Position numbers and translations under genes: made by a program. Under the pieces are notes generated by a model that saw only the letters and a program-made list of their open reading frames with translations, was not told the origin of the DNA and made no database searches. From contig NZ_AP021846.1 of NCBI RefSeq assembly GCF_009176705.1, positions 2,078,001-2,142,000 on the forward strand: 64,000 nt of DNA, in the 5' to 3' direction. Shown here piece after piece: positions 18,783 to 25,782 of this stretch; the stretch's first letter is position 1; every line of letters begins with the position of its first letter. Source of the DNA: Pseudoalteromonas sp. A25 (GTDB lineage: Bacteria > Pseudomonadota > Gammaproteobacteria > Enterobacterales > Alteromonadaceae).

Positions 18783-19784
18783 TTAAATAACTTGAAAGCC
18801 AAATGCATATGGGTCATCGTCATCCACCGTGATATTGCTGGTGCCAGTAACTTTTGACCACCCTCTAATACTGGGTAAAATTGCCGCTTTTGTGGCAACT
18901 TCAGTTACACCTTCAATGCAGCCAACAAACTGGCTACCGATGTAGCTTTCATGTACAAACTCTTCTCCGACGTCTAACAACCCTTTTGCAAACAGCTGTG
19001 CCATGCGTGCACTGGTGCCCGTTCCACATGGAGAACGATCAATTGCCTTGTCGCCGTAAAACACTGCGTTTGCTGCGCTGGAGTTTTGTTGCTTAGGCTG
19101 TCCTGTCCAAAGGACATGAGAAGCACCTTTAACCGTTGCATCTAAAGGATGAACGCACGAAAGTTGCTGATTAATTGTTTGTCTTACTATTGGACTGTAT
19201 TTGAGGATTTGACTGGCCGTCCATTTATCAATACCAGGGAAGTTTTCTTGTGGCTCAACAATAATGTAAAAATTTCCACCATAAGATATATCGACCATCA
19301 ATTGACCTAACTCTGGCACCTCAATGCTGATGTTTTCATAGGCTAAAAAAGCCGGCACATTGAATAATTTAACCCACTCTACTTTGCCGTTTTGCATTTG
19401 ATAATTAACGTTCACACGTCCTGCAGGCGTATCAAGCTTAAGTAGCCCATGCTTATTTGCTTGAATTAAACCATGCTCAAGTGCAAAGGTAATGGTGCCG
19501 ATAGTGCCATGGCCGCACATAGGTAAGCACCCTGAGGTTTCTACAAATAAAATGCTTACATCACCATCAGGCGTGCTTGGTGGATAAATAAATGAACCTG
19601 ACATCATGTCATGACCTCTTGGCTCAAACATTAAGGCTTGTCGGATCCAGTCATATTCAGCCATAAAATGCTGCCGCTTTTCACTCATGGTGTCACCCCT
19701 TAGATTGGGGTGACCGCTGGTGATTAAGCGCACAGGGTTACCACAGGTGTGGCCATCAATACATGAAAATGTCCCTTTGCGCAT
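18783..19784 (-). CDS. 4-hydroxyproline 2-epimerase (proline racemase family)
   Basis: A 333-residue cofactor-independent epimerase that would interconvert trans-4-hydroxy-L-proline and cis-4-hydroxy-D-proline. Both catalytic cysteines are present: Cys90 in LPMCGHGTIG and Cys253 in DRSPCGTGTSA. Two cysteines mark the racemase/epimerase branch; the related trans-3-hydroxyproline dehydratases have Thr at the second position. It starts 4 bp after the deaminase stop, so the two are translationally close. The neighbours supply each later step of the pathway, which favours hydroxyproline over proline as substrate. Confidence 0.88.
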   Translation of the reverse strand: MRKGTFSCIDGHTCGNPVRLITSGHPNLRGDTMSEKRQHFMAEYDWIRQALMFEPRGHDMMSGSFIYPPSTPDGDVSILFVETSGCLPMCGHGTIGTITFALEHGLIQANKHGLLKLDTPAGRVNVNYQMQNGKVEWVKLFNVPAFLAYENISIEVPELGQLMVDISYGGNFYIIVEPQENFPGIDKWTASQILKYSPIVRQTINQQLSCVHPLDATVKGASHVLWTGQPKQQNSSAANAVFYGDKAIDRSPCGTGTSARMAQLFAKGLLDVGEEFVHESYIGSQFVGCIEGVTEVATKAAILPSIRGWSKVTGTSNITVDDDDPYAFGFQVI

Positions 19785-19788
19785 AAGC

Positions 19789-20700
19789 TTAATCCAAATT
19801 AAATTTGCTTAAATCGATGCGATTACTCATCGCTTCGTCATACAAACGGCTGACCATGGCTTTTTGCTCTTCGGGCAGGCTCAAACGTGGCGCACGCGTT
19901 ACTTCTGAGCCTCTGCCTGCCAACTGCTCGGCGTATTTTATACACTGCACCAGTGTTGGGATTGTATCCAAACGCAATAAAGGTAAGAACCAACGCCAGA
20001 TCTCTTTGGCTTCTTCATAGCGACCTTGTCGAGCCAGCTCATAAATAGCCACTGACTCTTTGGGGAATACATTAGTAAGTCCCGAGATCCACCCAGTTGC
20101 CCCAAGCATCAAGCTTTCTAGCGCAATATCGTCAACACCACCAAAAATAGTAAAACGTTGACCAAATGCGCTTTGCAGCTCAGTAATACGGCGCGTATCT
20201 TCAGTGGCTTCTTTGATCGCCACAATATTTTCCTCATTCGCCAGTACCTTCATACCTTCAATCGATACATCTACGCCATACGTAATTGGGTTGTTATAAA
20301 TCATAACTGGCAACGACATACTGCGAGCTACTTGCTGATAATGATAAATCGCTTCACGCTCAGTTGAGCGATACACCATCCCTGGGAGTACCATTAAGCC
20401 ATCAATGCCTATTTTCTCGGCATCTTGGCAAAACTCTATAGCAAACTGTGTGGTCGTCTCTGCAACACCAGTTAGTAAAGGAACACGCCCTGCAACCACC
20501 TCTTTAGCTGCTTTAAGTACATCGCGTTTTTCTTCATATCTTAAAGAGCAGTTCTCACCCACAGTACCCAGAACAATGATGCCGTGTACGCCTTCATTAA
20601 TAAGTGCATCAATCATGCCCTTAGTTGTTTCAAAATTAATGCTGCCGTCGTCATTAAATTGGGTTGTTACTGCTGGGTACACCCCTTGCCAATCGATCAT
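19789..20700 (-). CDS. DapA-family 1-pyrroline-4-hydroxy-2-carboxylate deaminase
   Basis: A 303-residue class I aldolase-fold lyase of the dihydrodipicolinate synthase family. The Schiff-base Lys is in VAIKEATED, the catalytic Tyr in MIYNNPITYG, and the GTVGENCSL segment stands where true DapA has GTTGE. By context it would deaminate and dehydrate pyrroline-4-hydroxy-2-carboxylate to 2-oxoglutarate semialdehyde. A lysine-pathway DapA role is less likely because it sits between hydroxyproline genes. It is the first gene of the minus arm; GAGGAA lies upstream of the ATG, and a FadR-type palindrome lies 44 bp upstream of the start. Confidence 0.85.
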   Translation of the reverse strand: MIDWQGVYPAVTTQFNDDGSINFETTKGMIDALINEGVHGIIVLGTVGENCSLRYEEKRDVLKAAKEVVAGRVPLLTGVAETTTQFAIEFCQDAEKIGIDGLMVLPGMVYRSTEREAIYHYQQVARSMSLPVMIYNNPITYGVDVSIEGMKVLANEENIVAIKEATEDTRRITELQSAFGQRFTIFGGVDDIALESLMLGATGWISGLTNVFPKESVAIYELARQGRYEEAKEIWRWFLPLLRLDTIPTLVQCIKYAEQLAGRGSEVTRAPRLSLPEEQKAMVSRLYDEAMSNRIDLSKFNLD

Positions 20701-20743
20701 TTTATTTTTTCCTCATTGGTTTTTGTGTTTACCATCTTAGGTA

Positions 20744-20757
20744 TATTGTATACAATA
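20744..20757. promoter_or_regulatory. GntR/FadR-type operator in the hydroxyproline intergenic region
   Basis: TATTGTATACAATA is a perfect 14-bp palindrome whose core TTGTATACAA fits the T-x-GT-x-x-AC-x-A consensus of FadR-subfamily GntR regulators. It lies 44 bp upstream of the deaminase start, in the promoter zone of the minus arm. No GntR gene is in the window, so the regulator would be encoded elsewhere. Confidence 0.6.
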
Positions 20758-20839
20758 ATCAATATCCAAATATAAAATTTATTTCCCTTAACTCCTCTAA
20801 AATTTAGAGTTAGGTTCTATCAAGCTGATTTTTATAAGA

Positions 20840-20928
20840 TTTTGGCATTTATTTATAGCCAAAAAAATGACCATTTGGGTTAAAACTTAAACATGCAATT
20901 TGGCTGATTTTAGAATCAAGTAGCCAAA
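20840..20928. repeat. Two TTTGGC/GCCAAA inverted repeats before the hydroxyproline plus-strand arm
   Basis: One pair is TTTTGGC (20840-20846) with GCCAAAA (20858-20864), 11 bp apart; the other is TTTGGC (20899-20904) with GCCAAA (20923-20928), 18 bp apart. Both lie between the divergent arms and upstream of the start at 20953. They could be operator sites distinct from the GntR-type palindrome, or leader hairpins. Confidence 0.35.
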
Positions 20929-20952
20929 AATTTTTAATCACAGGAAAAGTGC

Positions 20953-22200
20953 ATGACAAAACAACAACAAAAAAAAATTGCAGTGATCGGTGCAGGCATT
21001 ATTGGTCTTTGTGTGGCCAAACAATTGCGTGATAAAGGCTATCAAGTGTCTTTGTTTGATAATGAAGGGATAGCACAGCGCTGCTCCAAAGGTAATGCTG
21101 GTCACTTTGCTACCGAGCAAGTGTTTCCTTTGGCAAATAAAAAGTTAATACCAAAGTTGCCGAGCATGTTATTTAACCCCCGTGGGGCGCTATCTATTAA
21201 ACCCAGCTATGCACTTAAAATGCTCCCTTGGTTTTGCCGCTTTTTACTTAATATGCGAACTAAAACATTTAAGGCACATACACAAGCCATCAGAGCACTC
21301 AATGAACTTGCTTTGCCTGCATATGAAGCACTATTAGCGGGCAGTAATTACAAAAGTTTATTGACGAAAAATGGCTCGTTACTCACTTTTGAGCACACCA
21401 AGAAAAGAGATATAAAAAAGATGTATCTCGATTTTAAAGCACACAATGTGTCTGTAACTTGGCTTGATAAAAAGGCATTAAGACAGCTTGAACCTAATAT
21501 CAGTGATAGCGTAACTGAAGCGCTGTTTTTCCACGATGTTGGGCATACTATTGACCCTTACAGCTTATGTATGCTCATTTTTAACCTGTATAAAGAACAA
21601 GGTGGCGAGTATAAACAAGAAAATGTCACCGATATAACTTCACGCTCTAGCGAACCAATTGTATATACAACTCTGGGGCAAGCTCACTCTTTCGACAAAG
21701 TAGTTGTATGTACAGGTGCCTGGAGTAAACCACTGGCCAAAAAGCTTGGCCTTAACGTGCCACTGGATACCGAACGTGGCTATCACGCCATGATCGATAT
21801 GCATGACATTTTGTCGCGTCCAGTTGCATCTGCCGAGCGGCAGTTTATTATCACTCCCATGCAGCAAGGTCTACGCTTGGCTGGCACCGTAGAATTTGCA
21901 GGGCTAGATGCACCGAAGCGCGTATCGCGCGCAATGATGTTATTGGACCATGCAAAAAACCTTATAACAAATATAGAACACGGTCAGATCTCGCAGACTT
22001 GGATGGGGTGTCGCCCTTCGCTACCAGATTCATTACCAGTGATAGGCACTGCGCCTGATAATAAAAACATACTTTTTGCGTTTGGCCATCAACATTTAGG
22101 CCTCACACAAGGCGCGATCACCGCAAAGCTGATTGCTCAGCTATGTCAAGACGAGCAACCCTCGCTTGACCTAACCCCCTATAGAATTGATAGATTTTAG
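20953..22200 (+). CDS. FAD-dependent D-amino-acid (cis-4-hydroxy-D-proline) dehydrogenase
   Basis: A 415-residue DadA-like flavoprotein. It has an N-terminal FAD-binding fold (IAVIGAGIIGLCVAKQL), CSKGNAGHF after the first strand pair, a central substrate domain, and the C-terminal WMGCRPSLPDSLPVIG motif typical of DAAO/DadA enzymes. By context it oxidises cis-4-hydroxy-D-proline to pyrroline-4-hydroxy-2-carboxylate, probably passing electrons to the respiratory chain at the membrane. It is a single polypeptide, unlike the multi-subunit heteromeric enzymes of some pseudomonads. AGGAAAA precedes the ATG. The peptidase gene follows after 8 bp in the same operon. Confidence 0.85.
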   Translation: MTKQQQKKIAVIGAGIIGLCVAKQLRDKGYQVSLFDNEGIAQRCSKGNAGHFATEQVFPLANKKLIPKLPSMLFNPRGALSIKPSYALKMLPWFCRFLLNMRTKTFKAHTQAIRALNELALPAYEALLAGSNYKSLLTKNGSLLTFEHTKKRDIKKMYLDFKAHNVSVTWLDKKALRQLEPNISDSVTEALFFHDVGHTIDPYSLCMLIFNLYKEQGGEYKQENVTDITSRSSEPIVYTTLGQAHSFDKVVVCTGAWSKPLAKKLGLNVPLDTERGYHAMIDMHDILSRPVASAERQFIITPMQQGLRLAGTVEFAGLDAPKRVSRAMMLLDHAKNLITNIEHGQISQTWMGCRPSLPDSLPVIGTAPDNKNILFAFGHQHLGLTQGAITAKLIAQLCQDEQPSLDLTPYRIDRF

Positions 22201-22208
22201 GAGCAAAC

Positions 22209-23432
22209 ATGACGACATATGGTATAGGTACACATTCACAACAACAAGCCCTTGATACACTCGAAAACATGACCCTTGGGGTCAAGCCCATTACATATCA
22301 AGAGTACGAACAACGTATCGAAAAAGCTCAGCGCTACATGCAACACCATGGCATAGATGCTATTTACCTAAATGCTGGTACTAACCTTAAATATTTTACC
22401 GGCATGCAATGGTATGCAAGCGAGCGATTAGTTGGTGCGATCTTGCCAGCAAATGGCACTGTGGAATTTATAGCGCCAACTTTTGAAATTGGCTCGTTAC
22501 TCGATTATCAAGTAATTGAAGGTCCTATTAATGACTGGCAAGAACATGAATGCCCTTACGCATTGGTTGCTAAAGTGCTTGCAAAGATGGGGATAAACGA
22601 GCAAGCAACTATTGGCATAGACGAAAGCACCGCTTTTTTTGTTGCCGATGGAATAGCCAAAGCCGCACCCTCTTTACGCCTGGTAAACGCCAAAGACGTC
22701 ACAGCCCATTGTCGAATGCATAAATCTGATAGCGAGTTAGCGCTAATACAAAGGGCTATGGACATGACGCTCGCCGTGCATAAAGCCACTGCAAGCATGC
22801 TTTATGAAGGCATAACCACCACAGAAGTTGAAGCTTTCATTAATAAAGCTCATAAAAAAGTTGGCGCTACAGGCAATTACTTTTGCATTGTATTATTTGG
22901 TAAAGCGAGCTCTTTTCCACATGGGGTTAAAGAACCTCAGGTACTCAAAAATGGGGATGTTGTACTGGTAGATACGGGTTGTAAACTGGAAGGCTATTTA
23001 TCTGATATCACGCGTACCTATGTATTTGGTCAAGCGACAGAGCACCAACGCAGTATGTGGCAACACGAAAAAAATGCCCAGATAGCGGCTTTTGAAGCTG
23101 CAAAAATAGGTGCGACCTGCGGTGATGTTGACCATGCCGCACGCACTTACTTGGCAAACCAAGGGTTAGGCCCGGATTATGAGTTACCTGGGTGCCCTCA
23201 CAGAACGGGGCACGGTATTGGTTTAGACATCCATGAGTGGCCTTATTTAGTAAAAGATAACCCTCAGGAGCTTGCATCAGGCATGTGCTTTAGTAACGAG
23301 CCAATGTTAGTAGTGCCCGACGAATTTGGTATTCGTTTAGAAGATCACTTTTACATGACCGATTTAGGCCCTAAGTGGTTTACGCAGCCTAGCCATAGTA
23401 TTGACGATCCGTTTGGTTTGAATAACCAATAA
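22209..23432 (+). CDS. M24-family metallopeptidase (Xaa-Pro dipeptidase/aminopeptidase type)
   Basis: A 407-residue pita-bread-fold peptidase. An N-terminal creatinase-like domain (about 1-170, with YLNAGTNLKYFTGMQW) is followed by the catalytic domain. Metal ligands are visible in VLVDTGCKLEGYLSDITRT (two Asp), HRTGHGIGLDIHE (His), SNEPMLV (Glu) and GIRLEDHFYMT (Glu). It would cleave Xaa-Pro or Xaa-Hyp peptide bonds in the cytoplasm. It is cotranscribed with the hydroxyproline dehydrogenase (AGGAG overlaps the end of that gene), suggesting that it supplies free hydroxyproline from dipeptides. The precise peptide preference is not readable. Confidence 0.86.
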   Translation: MTTYGIGTHSQQQALDTLENMTLGVKPITYQEYEQRIEKAQRYMQHHGIDAIYLNAGTNLKYFTGMQWYASERLVGAILPANGTVEFIAPTFEIGSLLDYQVIEGPINDWQEHECPYALVAKVLAKMGINEQATIGIDESTAFFVADGIAKAAPSLRLVNAKDVTAHCRMHKSDSELALIQRAMDMTLAVHKATASMLYEGITTTEVEAFINKAHKKVGATGNYFCIVLFGKASSFPHGVKEPQVLKNGDVVLVDTGCKLEGYLSDITRTYVFGQATEHQRSMWQHEKNAQIAAFEAAKIGATCGDVDHAARTYLANQGLGPDYELPGCPHRTGHGIGLDIHEWPYLVKDNPQELASGMCFSNEPMLVVPDEFGIRLEDHFYMTDLGPKWFTQPSHSIDDPFGLNNQ

Positions 23433-23455
23433 GTTTCCCCTTTACTTTTTCAACA

Positions 23456-23506
23456 CCCAAAATATACAATACATATATAAAACATATATAGGATGTATAT
23501 TTTGGG
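23456..23506. promoter_or_regulatory. Long perfect inverted repeat over the start of the ParD-like gene
   Basis: CCCAAAATATACA (23456-23468) and TGTATATTTTGGG (23494-23506) are perfect 13-bp inverted arms with a 25-bp AT-rich spacer holding two CATATATA-type repeats. The right arm contains the TTG start codon of the ParD-like gene and the ribosome site AGGA sits at its edge. This fits an operator for autoregulation or an RNA hairpin controlling translation. Confidence 0.55.
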
Positions 23507-23714
23507 TATAGTTAAAATTTCAGACGAACTGCACGAAGAACTCAGAGCAACTTGCCAAGTCATGTCTCGCTCGATTAATTCTCAAGCTGAGTTTTGGATA
23601 AAAATGGGCCGTTTAGCAGAGCTCAATCCAAATAAAACCTTTACACAACTGATCCAAGCAGAACTTGCACAACACACATCCCAAGAAAACCCCAAAACGA
23701 GTGATTCAAAGTGA
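23502..23714 (+). CDS. ParD-like small protein paired with methionine aminopeptidase
   Basis: About 70 residues. The N-terminal half, IVKISDELHEELRATCQVMSRSINSQAEFWIKMG, resembles the ribbon-helix-helix-like ParD-like antitoxin group. The C-terminal tail is polar and probably flexible. I place the start at TTG 23502 because AGGA lies 8 bp upstream and the resulting N-terminus fits the family; an ATG at 23493 would have no spacing from the same ribosome site. Its stop overlaps the GTG start of the aminopeptidase gene by 4 bp, as in toxin-antitoxin operons, although the partner is a housekeeping-type enzyme. It may be a DNA-binding autoregulator. No toxin was recognised. Confidence 0.62.
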   Translation: MGIVKISDELHEELRATCQVMSRSINSQAEFWIKMGRLAELNPNKTFTQLIQAELAQHTSQENPKTSDSK

Positions 23715-24496
23715 GCGACGTTATCATAAAAACTCCTGACCAAGCAGACTTGATGCGTGAGTCAGGTAAATTATTAGCACAAGTTTTTGTCATGCTTGAT
23801 GACGTGGTTAAACCGGGCATATCCACAATGGCTGTAAACAACTTAGTTGAGCAGTTTATTGTGCAGGAGCTTAAGGCAAGGCCCGCTTCAAAGGGGCAAT
23901 ATGGCTATGAGTTTGTGCTCAATAGCTCTGTTAATCATGTTGTTTGCCATGGTATTCCCTGTGAATCACAAGTTTTGACCGACACTGACATTGTCAACTT
24001 TGATATTACGCTAGAAAAAAACGGTTTTATTGCCGACTCGAGTAAAATGTATGTCATGCCCAATGCATCTGATGAGGCTAAAAAACTCGTAACCGCAACA
24101 GAACAAGCCATGTGGCAAGCCATTAAACTTGTTAAACCGGGCATTCGACTCGGTGATATAGGCCATATAATATCTAAACTTGCTCATCAAAATGGTTACA
24201 GTGTAGTGCGAGAGTATTGTGGACACGGCATTGGCGAGCAAATGCACGAAGCCCCCAATGTATTGCATTACGGAAAACCCAACACCGGTTTAGCGCTTAA
24301 AAGCGGCATGACCTTTACCATAGAACCAATGATCAACCAAGGTAGTGCGCGAGTCAAAACCAAAAAAGATGGGTGGACGGTAGTAACAAAAGATAAGAAG
24401 CTCTCAGCTCAAACTGAGCATACAATTTTAGTGACCGATAGCGGTTTTGAGGTATTGACCTTGCGCCCAGAAGAAACACATTTAGTAGCAAATTAG
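23711..24496 (+). CDS. map: Type I methionine aminopeptidase
   Basis: A 261-residue M24 metallopeptidase without N-terminal extension, which removes initiator methionine. Metal and active-site residues are visible: VVCHGIPCESQVL (substrate His), NFDITLEKNGFIADSS (first metal Asp), EYCGHGIGEQMHE (metal His), FTIEPMIN (metal Glu) and QTEHTILVT (metal Glu). In E. coli Map the second metal Asp lies in DxSxMF; here D-S-S-K-M-Y matches. The start is GTG, overlapping the stop of the ParD-like gene (GTGA), so translation is probably coupled. It is likely a second, accessory Map, because the housekeeping gene is usually beside rpsB. Confidence 0.88.
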   Translation: MSDVIIKTPDQADLMRESGKLLAQVFVMLDDVVKPGISTMAVNNLVEQFIVQELKARPASKGQYGYEFVLNSSVNHVVCHGIPCESQVLTDTDIVNFDITLEKNGFIADSSKMYVMPNASDEAKKLVTATEQAMWQAIKLVKPGIRLGDIGHIISKLAHQNGYSVVREYCGHGIGEQMHEAPNVLHYGKPNTGLALKSGMTFTIEPMINQGSARVKTKKDGWTVVTKDKKLSAQTEHTILVTDSGFEVLTLRPEETHLVAN

Positions 24497-24549
24497 CGAG
24501 TACTCAGTGCCGCATTCCATGCTAATGTAGCCCCGTCATTAATTTGTTA

Positions 24550-24757
24550 TACCAATCCGCTTAACTAAGTGGTCTATTTTGAAGCAAGAAAACCTGGTCG
24601 ATAGCACCGCTACCGCGTCCTGCTATCGACAAGGTACCTACCCCCATGTAAGCAAGTCAAAAATTTCGTTATTTAGTTGTTCTAAATGAGCAATTTTTAA
24701 CACAGCTGTCGTCAGGTTTAATCCTTCAAAAGGATTAAGTGTTATTGCGGATTGGTA
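24550..24757. mobile_element. MITE-like non-autonomous element
   Basis: A 208-bp non-coding element bounded by perfect terminal inverted repeats TACCAATCCGC and GCGGATTGGTA, flanked by TTA on both sides (24547-24549 and 24758-24760) as a possible target duplication. Inside are strong hairpins, GTCGATAGCA/TGCTATCGAC (24597-24630) and TTAATCC/GGATTAA (around 24718-24737). It encodes no protein. It sits directly before the ribosome site of the membrane-protein gene and so may carry part of its promoter. Confidence 0.72.
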
Positions 24758-24777
24758 TTAACGTACTGAGGAATAAT

Positions 24778-25197
24778 ATGAATCTTTGGCTATTTAGTGC
24801 TGGCGTCGGTACTGGTATTGCTGCAATTATGCATTTAGTGTGTATTTACTGGGGGCCAAATGGCTATCGATTTTTTGGTGCAGGCGAACATTTTGCAAAA
24901 CTTGCCGAACAAGGTAGTTACACCCCCACATTCGTCACGCTAGGCATTACGGCCGTTTTATCTACTTGGGCAACCATGGCATTGTATGCAGCAAAAGCCA
25001 CTGCAATTATACCTATGACTCGCTACTTATTACTCGCGGTCACAGGCGTATTTTTGTTACGTGGTATTTTAGGGCTTATCTTAATATTTAACCCGCAAGG
25101 ACGTAGCGAATTGTTTTGGCTGATAAGCTCTGCTATCTGCTTAGTGCTAGGCATATGCTACGCCATCGGACTGAAACAGCAATGGCATAGTTTATAG
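24778..25197 (+). CDS. Hypothetical four-helix membrane protein
   Basis: About 139 residues with four predicted transmembrane helices (about 4-22, 49-71, 78-100, 110-130) and short loops. The segments GPNGYRFFGAGEHFAKLAEQGSYTPTF and NPQGRSELFWLISS lie between helices. I do not recognise a characterised family. The ATG at 24778 has GAGGAATA upstream; earlier in-frame codons fall inside the MITE-like element. It stands alone, followed by a gene-poor stretch. Confidence 0.65.
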   Translation: MNLWLFSAGVGTGIAAIMHLVCIYWGPNGYRFFGAGEHFAKLAEQGSYTPTFVTLGITAVLSTWATMALYAAKATAIIPMTRYLLLAVTGVFLLRGILGLILIFNPQGRSELFWLISSAICLVLGICYAIGLKQQWHSL

Positions 25198-25278
25198 CTG
25201 GCTTATAAATGCCGAGCTGCAAAAAAAGTCATGCAGGTTACTCTAAAACTGATTACCTTTGCTTTGTGTTGTAACAGG

Positions 25279-25362
25279 TTACTTTTTTCGTTTTGAAGCG
25301 ACTATGGCAATGATCACAATAATAATTACGACTATTACACCTGCGATTGCTGGACTGCTCAT
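25279..25362 (-). CDS. Putative 27-residue single-span membrane peptide
   Basis: ATG at 25362 opens a short frame encoding MSSPAIAGVIVVIIIVI followed by IAIVASKRKK and a stop. It has one strongly hydrophobic helix of about 18 residues and a basic C-terminus, which predicts an inner-membrane anchor with the tail in the cytoplasm. AAAGGAAAC is well placed upstream. The frame is too short for statistics, so support is the ribosome site and the clean membrane-helix pattern. It lies downstream of the transposase remnant on the same strand. Confidence 0.5.
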   Translation of the reverse strand: MSSPAIAGVIVVIIIVIIAIVASKRKK

Positions 25363-25429
25363 AATGGTTTCCTTTGGCAATATTCATGAACTATCTATTA
25401 AATAATACTATCATCAAAACGGTAAAACA

Positions 25430-25625
25430 CACTCGTAATTTAAGTATCCGCATACCTATACGCAAAGCACGCTAGCTAAAATTCTACCCAGCCTCGGCGA
25501 TGCGCATACGATTTACCCATTAGCTTATCTTCACCACACAAAAACGCCCTACGCACGTAAAGTGAAACACAATGATAATAAGGCGTATCTGACAAACTGA
25601 TTTGCCATTTCCTTGCCAATCCCAT
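25430..25625 (-). pseudogene. Remnant of an IS200-like/REP-associated (RAYT-type) Y1 transposase
   Basis: From ATG 25625 the frame reads like the N-terminus of Alteromonadales RAYT-type transposases (RKWQISLSDTPYYHCVS, then VRRAFLCGEDK and HRRGWVE). It hits TAG at 25476-25478 after 49 codons. Directly beyond, in another frame, RILASVLCV, a stop, then VCGY resemble the next family segment (D-R-L...I-D-V-C-A-Y). So a small indel plus a nonsense change broke it, and the HxH and catalytic Tyr regions are gone. The homology is from memory of the family and needs a search. The left boundary is approximate. Confidence 0.65.
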
Positions 25626-25730
25626 CTTTCACTCCTTGTACTTAGAATTTGAAATGATTTTGAAGAACTAAAAGCGTAAACAAGGCGCACCAACATGTAC
25701 GCCTATTTTAAAATTACTCGTTGCAATAAA

Positions 25731-25765
25731 AAAGCCCAGCAACTTTTGCTGGGCTTTGCCTATCT
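25731..25765 (-). terminator. Rho-independent terminator of the TonB receptor gene
   Basis: AAAGCCCAGCAA and TTGCTGGGCTTT form a 12-bp stem with a 3-base loop. On the minus strand the right side runs into CTTTTTTATTG, so it ends the receptor gene located at 25783-28446. Confidence 0.9.
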
Positions 25766-25782
25766 AAATCAGTTTTAAAAGA

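Noticed and set aside
19789..20700. Lysine-pathway DapA (dihydrodipicolinate synthase)
   Set aside because: It sits first in a hydroxyproline operon with the epimerase 4 bp downstream, and its GTVGENCS segment departs from the usual GTTGE of DapA.
23461..23493. Short AT-rich repeats considered as a CRISPR or iteron array
   Set aside because: Only two imperfect CATATATA units; no regular repeat-spacer pattern and no replication or cas genes.
23493..23501. ATG at 23493 as start of the ParD-like protein
   Set aside because: The only ribosome site (AGGA) directly touches it; TTG 23502 has correct spacing and gives the family-like N-terminus.
23502..24496. Classical toxin-antitoxin module
   Set aside because: The downstream protein keeps every metal and active-site residue of methionine aminopeptidase and shows no ParE-like toxin sequence.
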